A stretch of 64,000 nt of DNA. It comes from JAUYIV01 sp040882645 (GTDB lineage: Bacteria; Actinomycetota; Acidimicrobiia; Spongiisociales; UBA11373). The notes beneath the pieces were generated by a model. The model saw only the letters and a list, made by a program, of their open reading frames with translations, was not told the DNA's origin and ran no database searches. The position numbers were made by a program, and so were the translations under genes. Below, piece after piece: positions 33,663 to 42,744 of the stretch; position 1 is the first letter of the stretch; every line of letters starts with the position of its first letter. The stretch lies in assembly GCA_040882645.1 (NCBI GenBank), contig JBBEAX010000038.1, positions 1 through 64,000 of the forward strand. Reading direction: 5' to 3'.

Positions 33663-34430
33663 TCAGCCGATCGGGCCTACTCCGATGATGAACAGCCGAC
33701 GGAATGGGAAGAGTGTCGTTCCATCGTCAGCTCGCGGGTACGCGCGGCGCAGCCGGGAGGCGTAATCCGCCATGAATTCGTCGCCGTTGCCGCCGAGCGC
33801 GTCGAGGTAGGGGCGGGCGGCGGTGCCCCGGGCCCACTCGGCGACCGGGTCTTCGCCCTCGAGGACCTGCCAGTAGACGGTCTCCCAAATGTCCAGCGTC
33901 GCGAAACGACCGGAGAGCAGGTGGTGGTATTCGGCCGGCTCGGCAACGGGGGCCGGGCGGACCAGGTGGCCGATCGCCTCCCGCCACGGGCTCGAAGCAG
34001 CCGTCGCCGCGAGGAGGGTATGCGATGGCTCGTCGAAGTTGCGGGGCATCTGAACCGCGAGCACCCCACCGGGGGCCACCTGCGCGGCGAGACAGGGCAG
34101 CAGGGTGGCGTGGTCGTCGAGCCAGTGCAGCGCGGCATTTGAGAAGATCAGTTCCGGAGGCTGTTCGGGTTCCCACGACGCGATATCGCCGAGCCGCCAC
34201 TCGATACCAGGGATCTCCCGGGCTCGATCGAGCATGGCGGGCGAAGAATCGAGCCCGCCCACCGAGGCTTCGGGCCACCGCTTCGCCAGCAGCGTGGTGA
34301 TCGACCCGGTCCCACACCCGAGATCCCATATCGATCGTGGAGCGATAGGGATCCGGGCGATAAGGTCGAGTGCCGGCTGCAGTCGTTCCCCGGCGTACCG
34401 CTCGTACTGCGCCGGATCCCAGCTCGTCAT
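33663..34430 (-). CDS. Class I methyltransferase, trans-aconitate methyltransferase-like
   Basis: A 255-residue SAM-dependent methyltransferase. The start SWDPAQYERYAGERLQPALDLIARIP, motif I IWDLGCGTGSIT near 34, LDSSPAMLDRAR, and IFSNAALHWLDDH are all typical of the Tam family, which methylates trans-aconitate. The C-terminal half (WETVYWQVLEGEDPVAEWARGTAARPYLDAL) also fits Tam. Seven bases separate its start from the stop of the gene upstream, so they are probably co-transcribed. Confidence 0.87.
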   Translation of the reverse strand: MTSWDPAQYERYAGERLQPALDLIARIPIAPRSIWDLGCGTGSITTLLAKRWPEASVGGLDSSPAMLDRAREIPGIEWRLGDIASWEPEQPPELIFSNAALHWLDDHATLLPCLAAQVAPGGVLAVQMPRNFDEPSHTLLAATAASSPWREAIGHLVRPAPVAEPAEYHHLLSGRFATLDIWETVYWQVLEGEDPVAEWARGTAARPYLDALGGNGDEFMADYASRLRRAYPRADDGTTLFPFRRLFIIGVGPIG

Positions 34431-34437
34431 TGGGGGG

Positions 34438-35520
34438 CTATCTGGTGCCGCCGATCAGCGTCAAGATCCCGGCGCCGAGAGTCACTCCGGGCGCCCATCC
34501 GACGATCTCCTTCAGATCGTCGAACCCACCACCGCCTTGCTCGAGGGCTCGGTACAACTGGGCCACGAACAGGCCTGCCACCGCGACGGTGAGGATTCCG
34601 AGTAGCACTGCCGGGCCCAAGGGACGCTTGAGGAACGCCGTGCCGAGCACGAGGGCGGCCAGCCCGATCAGCACCCACCCGATGTAGGGCGCTCCCTCGG
34701 CCTCGAAGTCCCAGAGAAAGCCCAGGGTGAGCTCCATCGAGTTGCGACCGTCCTGGAGCCACGGCAGCAACGCCGACAGTGCCGTGAAGAACGCGCCTGC
34801 GAGGAGCAGGGGATTCACTGGCCGGGAACCCCCCGCCGGGGCGGGAGCGGCTGCTGCAGGTTCGGGGGCAGCCAGCGGTGTCAGTCGGCGGGCATCCACC
34901 CACCCGGTCCACCCGTTCGACCCGACCACTCGTGCCCAGTCGCCGCGACGCTCGGCAATCGACAACCTGACCCTGGCCTCGAGAATGGCGGTGGGCTGGA
35001 GTTCTGGATTCGGCTCGGGCCATGCGGGCATCCCTCCCGCCGGCACCGCGTGTGTCGCGATCCACACCGGTTCCATCTCGCGGGTCGGCTCGGGCTCGAC
35101 AGATACCTCGGCCGTCGACTCCGTCGCAGCCGGCTCGGCCGGTTCGTGGGGCGTGTGATCGATCGCCAGGGCGTCGACCGCCCCAACCAGATCACGGAGG
35201 GCGGTAGCAAACGTCTGGTGATTCAGGCCGTCGAGGTAGACGCGATTGGTCAAGTGGACGGCCGTGCCCGACTCGGCTGGCGCGACCTCGCCGGTCATCG
35301 TCGTGGCCCGCCCGGGAAGGAGTGATCGCAGCTCGACAATCCGCTCGGGGGTGGCCACCGGTTCCAGGGAGCGATGGGTCAGCAGGAGGCGGTCTTCGTC
35401 CGTCTCGACCTCGATGATCATCTCGTCGCCGACGACGATCCGGCCCTGCTCGTCGAGGTTGAGGTCTTCTTCCGCCAGAACCCAGTCGGCAACGCGGTCA
35501 AGTGCTGTGTGATCGGTCAT
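34438..35520 (-). CDS. Unknown modular membrane protein
   Basis: A 360-residue protein. Residues about 1-120 have alternating strands and helices like the YbjN/secretion-chaperone fold (DEQGRIVVGDEMIIEVETDEDRL). An acidic Pro/Glu linker follows, then a short SH3-like stretch around WARVVGSNGWTGWVDARRL. The last 110 residues contain about four hydrophobic helices. The combination is not one I recognise. ATG at 35520, 67 bp from the divergent carboxylate-amine ligase gene. Confidence 0.55.
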   Translation of the reverse strand: MTDHTALDRVADWVLAEEDLNLDEQGRIVVGDEMIIEVETDEDRLLLTHRSLEPVATPERIVELRSLLPGRATTMTGEVAPAESGTAVHLTNRVYLDGLNHQTFATALRDLVGAVDALAIDHTPHEPAEPAATESTAEVSVEPEPTREMEPVWIATHAVPAGGMPAWPEPNPELQPTAILEARVRLSIAERRGDWARVVGSNGWTGWVDARRLTPLAAPEPAAAAPAPAGGSRPVNPLLLAGAFFTALSALLPWLQDGRNSMELTLGFLWDFEAEGAPYIGWVLIGLAALVLGTAFLKRPLGPAVLLGILTVAVAGLFVAQLYRALEQGGGGFDDLKEIVGWAPGVTLGAGILTLIGGTR

Positions 35521-35587
35521 GGGCGAACGCTACAGAAGCGCGGGCGGCATCGTGAACCGCGGGCACTCGTGGGTATCGTTCCGCACC

Positions 35588-36724
35588 ATGCCCAGCCAAC
35601 GTCCCGCGTTCAGCATCGGCATCGAAGAGGAATATCTCCTCGTCGATCCGGAGACGAGGGATCTCTTGCGCAACCCTCCGGAACGGGTGCTCGAAGATTG
35701 TCGCAAGGTGCTTGGGAGCCAGGTGAGCCCCGAGTTCCTTCGTGCGCAGATCGAGGTGGGGACCGCAGTCTGTGCCGACGTGCCGACCGCGCGGGCCGAC
35801 CTGCTGCGGCTCCGCGCCGCCTTGTGCGAGGTGGTCGATCGCCACGGTGTCGCCTTCATCGCCGCATCCACCCACCCCTTCGCCGACTGGGCCGACCAGC
35901 AGGTCACCGAGGCCGATCGGTATCTCACGATGGCGCGCGACCTGCAGGTGGTGGTGCGACGGCTCGTCATCTGCGGAATGCATGTGCATGTGGGGATCGA
36001 GGACCGTGAGCTGCGGCTCGACCTCATGAATCAAGTGACCTACTTCCTGCCTCACCTGCTGGCCATGAGCACGTCATCCCCGTTCTGGCATGGGGTCGAG
36101 ACCGGTCTCAAGTCGTATCGGATGAGCGTCTTCTACTCGCTGCCGCGCACCGGCCTGCCCGAGCAGTTCTCGTCCTGGGCCGAGTACGAGCGACACGTTG
36201 CCGTGCTCGTCGATGCTGGACTCATCGAAGATGCCACCAAGTTGTGGTGGGACGTCCGCCCGTCGGCCCGGTACCCGACCATCGAGATGAGGATCGCCGA
36301 TGTATGCACCCGGATCGAGGATGGCATCGCCATCGCCGCCGTGTTCCAGTCACTCCTGGCGATGCTGTTCCGCCGGCGGTCCGAGAATCAGCGGTGGCGG
36401 TCCTACGCCGACATGCTGGTTTCGGAGAACACCTGGAGGGCCCAGCGATACGGCGTCGAGGGGAGCCTCATGGACTTCGGCAGAGGTGTGCTGGTGCCCT
36501 ACGCCGATTTGGTCGAGGAGATCATCGGCCTGGTACGGCAGGACGCGATCGAACTGGGATGTGTCGACGCGATCGAGCGTGCCCGGGGGATCGTGGTGGA
36601 CGGAACCAGCGCGGACCGCCAGTTGACTACCTACCGTTCAGCCCTGGACGCAGGCAGGGACCCCAAGGAGGCACTGCGCGAGGTGGTGGACGAATTGATC
36701 GCAGACACGAGAACCGGACTGTGA
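35588..36724 (+). CDS. Carboxylate-amine ligase, GCS2/YbdK family
   Basis: A 378-residue ligase of the glutamate-cysteine ligase type 2 family. Signatures: FSIGIEEEYLLVDPETRDL near the N-terminus, EFLRAQIEVGTAVCADV, GMHVHVGIED near 132, and PTIEMRIADVCTRIEDGIAIAA with metal-binding Glu. YbdK-type proteins have weak gamma-glutamylcysteine synthetase activity; in actinobacteria related enzymes also serve ergothioneine or peptide-like natural products. ATG at 35588 is chosen since the conserved N-terminus starts right after it. Confidence 0.88.
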   Translation: MPSQRPAFSIGIEEEYLLVDPETRDLLRNPPERVLEDCRKVLGSQVSPEFLRAQIEVGTAVCADVPTARADLLRLRAALCEVVDRHGVAFIAASTHPFADWADQQVTEADRYLTMARDLQVVVRRLVICGMHVHVGIEDRELRLDLMNQVTYFLPHLLAMSTSSPFWHGVETGLKSYRMSVFYSLPRTGLPEQFSSWAEYERHVAVLVDAGLIEDATKLWWDVRPSARYPTIEMRIADVCTRIEDGIAIAAVFQSLLAMLFRRRSENQRWRSYADMLVSENTWRAQRYGVEGSLMDFGRGVLVPYADLVEEIIGLVRQDAIELGCVDAIERARGIVVDGTSADRQLTTYRSALDAGRDPKEALREVVDELIADTRTGL

Positions 36725-36727
36725 TTT

Positions 36728-36741
36728 TTGACTCTTGACTC
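36728..36741. repeat. Two TTGACTC heptamers (R15)
   Basis: A minimal array of two perfect TTGACTC units in the 32-bp gap between the ligase stop and tldD. It matches the right-arm units of R4, R18 and R23, and may be a remnant or a seed of a larger element. Confidence 0.6.
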
Positions 36742-36756
36742 TCGAAAGGAGAGCCG

Positions 36757-38196
36757 TTGTTCGAAACCGCTGAAATTGCAGTAGAGGCGGCGTTGGCTGC
36801 CGGGGCACGGTACGCCGACGCCCGATTCGTGGAGGGCCGGGGCGAATCAATCGAAGTACTAAACGGACGGGTGCAGAGCGTTGACCGTAACGAGTCTGCC
36901 GGGGTGGGGGTTCGCGCCCTGGTCGGATCATCGTGGGGATTCTTCGCCACCCCCGATGTCTCCGACGGCGCCCTGCGCAGCGCCGGAGAGCGCGCCGCCG
37001 CCATCGCCCGCGCTTCCTCCAAGGCGCCAGGCGATCCGCTCTCTCTAGCCGATGTTCCCGTGGTGCAGGCCGATTACGAGACGCCTCACGAGGAATCGCC
37101 GCTCGACGTGTCGCTGTCCGAGAAGGTCGACCTGCTGGTCGGGGTGACCGAGACGATGCAGGCCGTCGACCAGATCCGCCTGGCGCGCGGTTCTCTCGGC
37201 GCATGGGATACCCGCAAGTGGTTCGTGTCCTCTCAGGGCCACCGCATCAGCCAGCACCTCGTGGAGACCGGCGGCGGCTTCGACGCCACCGCGGTGGGCG
37301 AGGCCGAGACCCAGCGGAGGTCGTACCCGCAGTCGTTCGGGCAGTACGAGACGGGTGGCTATGAGGTGATCCGTCGCTGGGACTTCGCGGCCAACGCGGG
37401 CCGAATCGCCGAGGAGGCCGCCGCGCTGCTCGGTGCCGCCGAGTGCCCGGAAGGCGAGAAGACCTTGATCCTCGAGGGGAGCCAGTTGGCCCTGCAGATT
37501 CACGAGTCGGTGGGGCATGCCATCGAACTCGATCGAATCCTGGGGTGGGAGGCGGCATTTGCCGGCACTTCCCACCTCGAGCTCTCGAAACTGGGTACCC
37601 ACAAGTACGGATCGGAGTTGATGAACATCACCGCCGACGCGACGCTGCCCGGGGCTCTCGGCAGCTTCGGCTTCGACGACGAGGGCACCCCGGCCCAACG
37701 CGTTCCGATCGTGGATCAGGGGATCTGGGTCGGCGTGCTCTCCGGCCGCGATTCGGCATCGATCGCATCGCTTCCCCCCGGGGGGATGGTGCGGGCCGAC
37801 GGGTTCAATCGGCTGCCAATGGTACGAATGACAAATGTGGGATTGCTCCCGGGTGACTCGTCCCTCGAGGAGATGATCGCTGAGACCAAGGACGGGATCC
37901 TGATGTCGACGAACCGCTCGTGGTCGATCGACGACAAGCGGTTGAATTTTCAGTTCGGCTGTGAGGTCGGCTGGGAGATCAAGAACGGGAAGCGGGGACA
38001 GATGATCAAGAGCCCGACATACACCGGCATCACCCCGAGGTTCTGGGCGCAGCTCGACATGCTCGCCGGCGAATCGGAATGGGTGCACTGGGGCACACCG
38101 AACTGTGGCAAGGGCCAACCGATGCAAGTCGCCCACACCGGGCACAGCGCGAGCCCCGGCCGGTTCGGCACCGTGAGAGTGGGGGTGCGGGGATGA
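36757..38196 (+). CDS. tldD: Metalloprotease TldD
   Basis: A 479-residue catalytic subunit of the TldD/TldE protease, which trims unfolded or leader-containing peptides (for example in microcin B17 maturation). The zinc motif HESVGHAIELD (HExxxH) lies near residue 249, with GSFGFDDEGTPAQ and NRSWSIDDKRLNFQFG further on as family landmarks. TTG at 36757 follows AAAGGAGAG, the ribosome site that decides the start. tldE overlaps the stop. No RiPP precursor is evident nearby. Confidence 0.93.
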   Translation: MFETAEIAVEAALAAGARYADARFVEGRGESIEVLNGRVQSVDRNESAGVGVRALVGSSWGFFATPDVSDGALRSAGERAAAIARASSKAPGDPLSLADVPVVQADYETPHEESPLDVSLSEKVDLLVGVTETMQAVDQIRLARGSLGAWDTRKWFVSSQGHRISQHLVETGGGFDATAVGEAETQRRSYPQSFGQYETGGYEVIRRWDFAANAGRIAEEAAALLGAAECPEGEKTLILEGSQLALQIHESVGHAIELDRILGWEAAFAGTSHLELSKLGTHKYGSELMNITADATLPGALGSFGFDDEGTPAQRVPIVDQGIWVGVLSGRDSASIASLPPGGMVRADGFNRLPMVRMTNVGLLPGDSSLEEMIAETKDGILMSTNRSWSIDDKRLNFQFGCEVGWEIKNGKRGQMIKSPTYTGITPRFWAQLDMLAGESEWVHWGTPNCGKGQPMQVAHTGHSASPGRFGTVRVGVRG

Positions 38197-39524
38197 CCAA
38201 GTCACTCGACATCGCTCGCCGGGTCATCGAGATGGTGGGCGATCGCGCCGAGGCCGAGGCCGTGGCGACGACCGGCCGCCAGGCGCTCACCCGTTTCGCC
38301 AACTCCTTCATCCACCAGAACGTCAGCGAGGACACCGTCGAGGTGTGGTTGCGGGTGGCCGCCGATGGGCGGGTGGCTGCACTCCAGGGCAATCGGGTCG
38401 ACGACGCTTCGCTGCAGCGACTGGTCGACGGCGCCCTCGAGGCGGCTTCGCTGCAGCCGCGAGACGAGGAATGGCCGGGGGTAGCCCCGAAGGCTCCGGT
38501 TCCGAAGATCCGGCACGCCGATCCAGGCACCACGGATGTCGCCCCGGAGCAAAGGGCGTCGCTTGTGCGGGACTTCATCGACGCGGGGGACGGGCTGAGC
38601 GCGGCCGGCTATTGCGACACCGCGTTCAACGAGCGGTCGTTCGTCAACTCGGCCGGTCAAGAAGCCAGTGCCGAGGACACCCGCGCATCGATCGATGGCA
38701 TCCACCAGACGGGGGAGAGCGCCGGTTCGGCTCACCAAACGTCGGTGTCCATCGGGGACATCGACGGGGTTGCCGCCGGGACGCTGGCCGCCGAGCGCGC
38801 CCGGATGGGGATGAACGCCTACGACACCAAGCCGGGCGACTACGAGGTGGTGCTGTCGCCAGAGTGTGTGGCGTCGATCGCCATCTTCCTCTCGGTGTAC
38901 GGGTTCTCCGGCAAGGCCGTGAACGAAGGCCAGTCTTTCGTGGAGGTGGGTAAAGCGCAGTTCGACCCTCGAGTCGTCATCACCGACGACCCGTTGTCGC
39001 CGGGCGGGTTGGGCGTGCCTTTCGACACCGAGGGCACCCCGAAACGCTGGCTCGAGTTGGTGGCGGGCGGGGTGACCTCCGGGGTAGCCCACGACCGGCG
39101 CAGCGCCAAGACGGCGGGAGCCGAGTCCACCGGGCACGCTCACCCGCAGAGTGCCGTATGGGGTCCCGTCGCCGCCGATCTCGTTGTCGGGGGTGGCAAC
39201 GAGAGCGTGGAGGACCTGATCGCCGCCGTCGACCGGGGCATCTACGTCGCCACCTTCAACTACTGCCGGATCCTCGACCCGAAGACTCAGGTGGTCACGG
39301 GGCTGACCCGCAACGGCACCTTCATGATCGAGAACGGGAAGATCACCGGGGCGCTCACCGGCCTGCGGTTCACCCAGTCGTTCGTGGCGGCCCTCGGCGA
39401 CGGCAACGTGCTCGGCCTCGGCGACGACACCCGCTACGCGGACTCGGAGTTCGGAGCCGGCTTCGTGCGGGCCCCGTCGATGCGTCTCGCCAGCTGGCAC
39501 TTCACAGGGGGAACGGAAGGGTAG
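38193..39524 (+). CDS. tldE: TldE/PmbA partner protein
   Basis: A 443-residue TldE/PmbA homologue that pairs with TldD. It begins SLDIARRVIEMVGDRAEAEAV and contains KPGDYEVVLSPECVASIAIFLS, GTPKRWLELVAGGV and the C-terminal NGKITGALTGLRFTQSF. The HExxxH motif is absent, as expected for the non-catalytic half. ATG at 38193 overlaps the tldD stop (translational coupling). The stop is followed by a repeat element facing a convergent gene. Confidence 0.92.
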   Translation: MTKSLDIARRVIEMVGDRAEAEAVATTGRQALTRFANSFIHQNVSEDTVEVWLRVAADGRVAALQGNRVDDASLQRLVDGALEAASLQPRDEEWPGVAPKAPVPKIRHADPGTTDVAPEQRASLVRDFIDAGDGLSAAGYCDTAFNERSFVNSAGQEASAEDTRASIDGIHQTGESAGSAHQTSVSIGDIDGVAAGTLAAERARMGMNAYDTKPGDYEVVLSPECVASIAIFLSVYGFSGKAVNEGQSFVEVGKAQFDPRVVITDDPLSPGGLGVPFDTEGTPKRWLELVAGGVTSGVAHDRRSAKTAGAESTGHAHPQSAVWGPVAADLVVGGGNESVEDLIAAVDRGIYVATFNYCRILDPKTQVVTGLTRNGTFMIENGKITGALTGLRFTQSFVAALGDGNVLGLGDDTRYADSEFGAGFVRAPSMRLASWHFTGGTEG

Positions 39525-39529
39525 AAGAG

Positions 39530-39662
39530 GCTCGCTCCGCTCGCCGCAATTCGCAATTCGCAATTCGACGGAACGCGTAGACGTTCACGGTGGGTCTTGC
39601 GGGAGTCGGCTTCTGGCTTCGTTTCCGGGGCAACGGGGCGCGGGAAACGGGAAACGGGAAAC
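39530..39662. repeat. Two-sided heptamer element, GCAATTC left and GGGAAAC right (R16)
   Basis: GGCTCGCTCCGCTCGCC hairpin, three GCAATTC units (39546-39566), the junction CGACGGAACGCG, a core with TCTTGCGGGAGTCGGC and CTTCTGG, then three perfect GGGAAAC units (39642-39662). The two arms are of different families here. It bridges convergent stop codons at 39524 and 39664. Confidence 0.85.
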
Positions 39663-39663
39663 G

Positions 39664-40095
39664 TCAGTCCTCCCCCACCGGGCCGCGCATTCGCTTGATC
39701 TCGGCGCGTCTTCGTTTGCGTTCGAGGCGACGGCGTTTGGTGGCGCGGCTGGGGGTGGTGCCGATGCGGGACTTTGGCTCCTTGGCGGCATCGGTGAGGA
39801 GTTCGGCGAGGCGACGCCGGGCGATCGACCGGTTGCGCCATTGCGACCGGGTCTCGTCGACCCCGACGGTGAGAATTCCGCCGGGGGCCTTGCCGCCGAG
39901 CCGGGAGATCAGTCGGTCCCGCAGTTCCTCGGGAACAGACGGGCTCGCCGCGAGATCCCAGATCAGCTCGGCCCGGGTCGACGACTTGTTGGCGTGCTGC
40001 CCCCCCGGCCCCCCACTCGGCTCGAACCGCCATTGCAGTTCACCAGCCGGAATCGTGAAAAGTCGTCCCACGGAGATCGGGATTTCGGCGGGCAT
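39664..40095 (-). CDS. arfB: Alternative ribosome-rescue factor, release-factor-like
   Basis: A 143-residue protein with the RF-1 domain and catalytic GGQ: FEPSGGPGGQHANKSSTRAEL at about 26-46. A basic C-terminal tail rich in Arg/Lys (SRATKRRRLERKRRRAEIKR) fits ArfB/YaeJ, whose tail enters the empty mRNA channel of stalled ribosomes so that the GGQ can release the peptide. No codon-recognition domain is present. ATG at 40095; a long open frame upstream to 41028 lies antisense to the arginase gene and is not real. Confidence 0.92.
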   Translation of the reverse strand: MPAEIPISVGRLFTIPAGELQWRFEPSGGPGGQHANKSSTRAELIWDLAASPSVPEELRDRLISRLGGKAPGGILTVGVDETRSQWRNRSIARRRLAELLTDAAKEPKSRIGTTPSRATKRRRLERKRRRAEIKRMRGPVGED

Positions 40096-40109
40096 GGGGC
40101 AAGAGTAGG

Positions 40110-40242
40110 TCGGCCGCCTTCGGCGGCCTCCCGCGATACGCGATACGCGATACGACCGAACGCGCTCCGCCGCCCCTCCCGCGTTCTGTCGTATCGCGTA
40201 TCGCGTATTGCCAATTGCGGGGGCCGAGCGAAGCGAGGCCCC
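40110..40242. repeat. Inverted heptamer element, GCGATAC family, between divergent genes (R17)
   Basis: GGCCGCCTTCGGCGGCC hairpin (40112-40128), left arm 40133-40156 with three GCGATAC units and GAC, a core of about 30 bp, right arm from GTTCTGTCG (40183) through GTATCGC units to 40220, then a GGCCGAGCGAAGCGAGGCC hairpin. The arms pair almost perfectly over 20 bp. The element lies between divergent starts at 40095 and 40258, so promoters must sit inside or beside it. Confidence 0.9.
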
Positions 40243-40257
40243 TGTAGCCTCCCCGCG

Positions 40258-41157
40258 ATGATCTCCGATCCCCTGTGGCCCCGCGCCGATGGCTGGCTCG
40301 GTAGTGCGGCTGCCGATCCCGACCTCCTGGTGGTGGGGGTGCCCTCCTCCTCGGCGTCGCTTCGTCCCTCGCAGGCATGGCGGGCACCTGCGGCGGTGCG
40401 GGCGGCATTGACAGGGTTCTCGACATTCGATAGCGAGACCGGAGCAGACCTCGCCACGGTCCGGGTCGCCGATCTGGGGGATTGGCCGGTCGACGGTCTC
40501 GACATGCAGGTGATGCCGGGTGAGGTGGAACGGCTCACCCATGAGTTGCCGGAGAGTCCGGTGCGAGCGTTCTTCGGCGGCGACAATGCCATCACCCGGC
40601 CCCTTGTCAGGAGCTTGGCTGATCTGGGGGGCGTCGGCGTGCTCACCCTTGACGCCCACCACGATGTTCGGGTGACCGACTCCGGGCCCAACAGCGGCAG
40701 CCCGATCCGGGGGCTGATCGAGGACGGCCTGCCCGATGGGCGGGTGATTCAGATCGGGATCCATTCCTTCGCCAACTCGCGCGAGTACCGCGCCTATTGC
40801 GAAGACCACGGCATCGAGGTGGTGACGATGGCGACCGTCGACGAGGTCGGCGTCGGTTGGGTGGTGACCACCGCGCTCAACGATCTCGCCCGGCGATGCC
40901 GGTGGATCTACGTCGACGTCGATCTGGATGTCCTCGACGCGGCGTTCGCCCCGGGATGCTCCGGCGCCCGTCCGGGGGGGATGACGCCGCGCCAGCTCGC
41001 AGCTGCATGCCGGGCGGCTGGCCGACACGAGGCGGTACGGGCGGTGGACTTCGTGGAGGTCGATCCCGCCCGCGATCGCGACGGGATGACGGTGATGAAC
41101 ATGGCGAATGCCTTTCTCGCATTCGTGTCGGGGCTCGCAGGGAGGAAGGAACGATGA
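40258..41157 (+). CDS. hutG: Arginase/agmatinase family hydrolase, probable formimidoylglutamase
   Basis: A 299-residue binuclear metal hydrolase. Visible blocks are FFGGDNAITRPL near 104, LTLDAHHDVR near 128, IYVDVDLDVLDAAFAPG near 220 and DFVEVDPARD near 265. The first metal-binding His of GGDHS is Asn-flanked Asp here (GGDNA), a variant that may change metal use. It directly precedes hutH with a 4-bp overlap, so formimidoylglutamate hydrolysis is the most likely role; arginase or agmatinase are alternatives. ATG at 40258. Confidence 0.82.
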   Translation: MISDPLWPRADGWLGSAAADPDLLVVGVPSSSASLRPSQAWRAPAAVRAALTGFSTFDSETGADLATVRVADLGDWPVDGLDMQVMPGEVERLTHELPESPVRAFFGGDNAITRPLVRSLADLGGVGVLTLDAHHDVRVTDSGPNSGSPIRGLIEDGLPDGRVIQIGIHSFANSREYRAYCEDHGIEVVTMATVDEVGVGWVVTTALNDLARRCRWIYVDVDLDVLDAAFAPGCSGARPGGMTPRQLAAACRAAGRHEAVRAVDFVEVDPARDRDGMTVMNMANAFLAFVSGLAGRKER

Positions 41158-42662
41158 ACGGGGTCGTCACCATTACCGGGGATCCGCTGACGATCGATCA
41201 AGTGGTGGCGGTGGCCGATCGGACTGCCACGGTGGAGGTGGGCTCCGGGGTCGCCGCCCGGATGGCTCCGGCGCGGCAAGTGATCGAGGATGTTCTTGCT
41301 GCCGGTGACGTGGTCTACGGGGTGACGACCGGCTTCGGTGCCCTCGCCTCTACCCGGGTGGAACCAGAGATGTCCGCCGAGATGCAGGTCGCCCTCCTCA
41401 GGTCACATGCTGCCGGTGTCGGTCGGCCGCTGGCGGACCGGTTGGTGCGGGCGATGCTCTTGCTGCGGGCCCGGACTCTCTCTCAGGGGCATTCCGGGGT
41501 GCGCCCACTGATCGTCGAGCGGATCGTCGAGATGTTGCAGGCCGACCTTCTTCCGGTCGTGCCCGGCCAAGGGTCGGTCGGCGCCTCGGGTGATCTGGCC
41601 CCGTTCGCCCACCTCGCCCTTCCGCTGATCGGCGAGGGGGAGATTCGGGTCGATGGAGCGGTCCGGCCAGCCGCCGAGGTGCTCGCCGATCGCGGCCTTG
41701 CCCCGTTGACGCTCGAGGCGAAGGAAGGGCTCAGCCTGCTCAACGGCACCGAGGGGATGCTGGCCTTCCTCGCCCTCGGCATCGACCGAGCGCGTCGCAT
41801 CGCGCGCGTCGCCGATCTCGCCTGTGCGATGACGGTCGAGGCAGTACTCGGCAGCAGCCGTCCGTTCCGCGCCGATGTCCACCTGGTGCGGCCGCATCCT
41901 GGGCAGGCCGAGTCGGCGCGACGAATCCGGGACGCACTCGAAGGCAGCAAGATCTCGGAGAGCCACCGCGACGACTTCAGCCACGCGGTTCAGGACGCCT
42001 ACAGCATCCGGTGCGCTCCCCAGGTGCACGGGGCGGTCGGTGACGTGCTCGACTTCGCCGCCGCCACTGCCGGCCGGGAACTCGGAGCAGTGGTCGACAA
42101 TCCGATCGTCTTTCCGGAAACCGGGGAAGTGGTTTCCGCGGGGAACTTCCACGGTGAGCCTTTGGCCTTCGCCCTCGACTTCGTGGCCATCGCAGTGTCC
42201 GAGATCGCCTCGATCTCGGAACGGCGCACCGATCGCATCCTCGACCCGGCCAGGTCATCGGGTCTGCCGCCGTTCCTGGCCAGCAAACCGGGGTTGAACA
42301 GCGGCTACATGCTCGCCCAATACACCGCCGCCGCCCTCGTCGCCGAGAACCGGGTACTCAGCCATCCGGCTTCGGTGGACAGCATCCCCACATCGGGCCT
42401 TCAGGAGGACCATGTATCGATGGGATGGGGTGCCGGCCGCAAACTCGAAGAGGTGCTGACGAACACCGCGAGGGTGGTGGCGGTCGAGCTGATTTGCGCC
42501 GCAGAAGGCATCGACCACCGCGCCCCCCTGCAGCCCGCCCCACAGACGGGCAGGGCCCGCGACGCAGTCCGCACGGTGGTCCCCCGACTCGACCGCGACC
42601 GACCCCCCGGGCCATACATCGAGGCAGTGGCGGAGATGGTGGAAGCCGGAGCGTTCGATTGA
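41154..42662 (+). CDS. hutH: Histidine ammonia-lyase
   Basis: A 502-residue enzyme that deaminates histidine to urocanate, the first step of the Hut pathway. The MIO prosthetic group forms from Ala-Ser-Gly in GSVGASGDLAPFAHL (near residue 143). Other landmarks are VYGVTTGFGALA, LRSHAAGVG, QDAYSIRCAPQVHGA and NFHGEPLAFALDF. Length matches the family. ATG at 41154 overlaps the arginase-family stop and is preceded by GGAGGAAGGA. The stop runs into an AAGAGTC array. Confidence 0.95.
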   Translation: MNGVVTITGDPLTIDQVVAVADRTATVEVGSGVAARMAPARQVIEDVLAAGDVVYGVTTGFGALASTRVEPEMSAEMQVALLRSHAAGVGRPLADRLVRAMLLLRARTLSQGHSGVRPLIVERIVEMLQADLLPVVPGQGSVGASGDLAPFAHLALPLIGEGEIRVDGAVRPAAEVLADRGLAPLTLEAKEGLSLLNGTEGMLAFLALGIDRARRIARVADLACAMTVEAVLGSSRPFRADVHLVRPHPGQAESARRIRDALEGSKISESHRDDFSHAVQDAYSIRCAPQVHGAVGDVLDFAAATAGRELGAVVDNPIVFPETGEVVSAGNFHGEPLAFALDFVAIAVSEIASISERRTDRILDPARSSGLPPFLASKPGLNSGYMLAQYTAAALVAENRVLSHPASVDSIPTSGLQEDHVSMGWGAGRKLEEVLTNTARVVAVELICAAEGIDHRAPLQPAPQTGRARDAVRTVVPRLDRDRPPGPYIEAVAEMVEAGAFD

Positions 42663-42716
42663 AGAGTCAAGAATCAAGAGTCAAGAATCAAGACATCTTG
42701 GCTCTTGGCTCTTGTC
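42662..42716. repeat. Inverted heptamer element, AAGAGTC family (R18)
   Basis: Four in-phase units at 42662-42689 (alternating AAGAGTC and AAGAATC), then AAGACAT, and a right arm at 42697-42716 with TTGGCTC and TTGTCTC units. The loop is only about 5 bp, so the hairpin would be nearly continuous. It lies between the convergent stops of hutH and the DUF4389 gene, the TGA of hutH touching the first unit. Confidence 0.88.
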
Positions 42717-42744
42717 TCCCCTTGGATCCGTGCCGCCCCAGACT

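Noticed and set aside
36725..36756. Intrinsic terminator after the carboxylate-amine ligase gene
   Set aside because: There is a short T run but no stem before it; the sequence is better explained by two TTGACTC units and the tldD ribosome site.
39664..41028. 454-residue minus-strand protein
   Set aside because: Only the last 143 residues match a family (ArfB); the rest is antisense to the arginase-family gene and crosses a repeat element.
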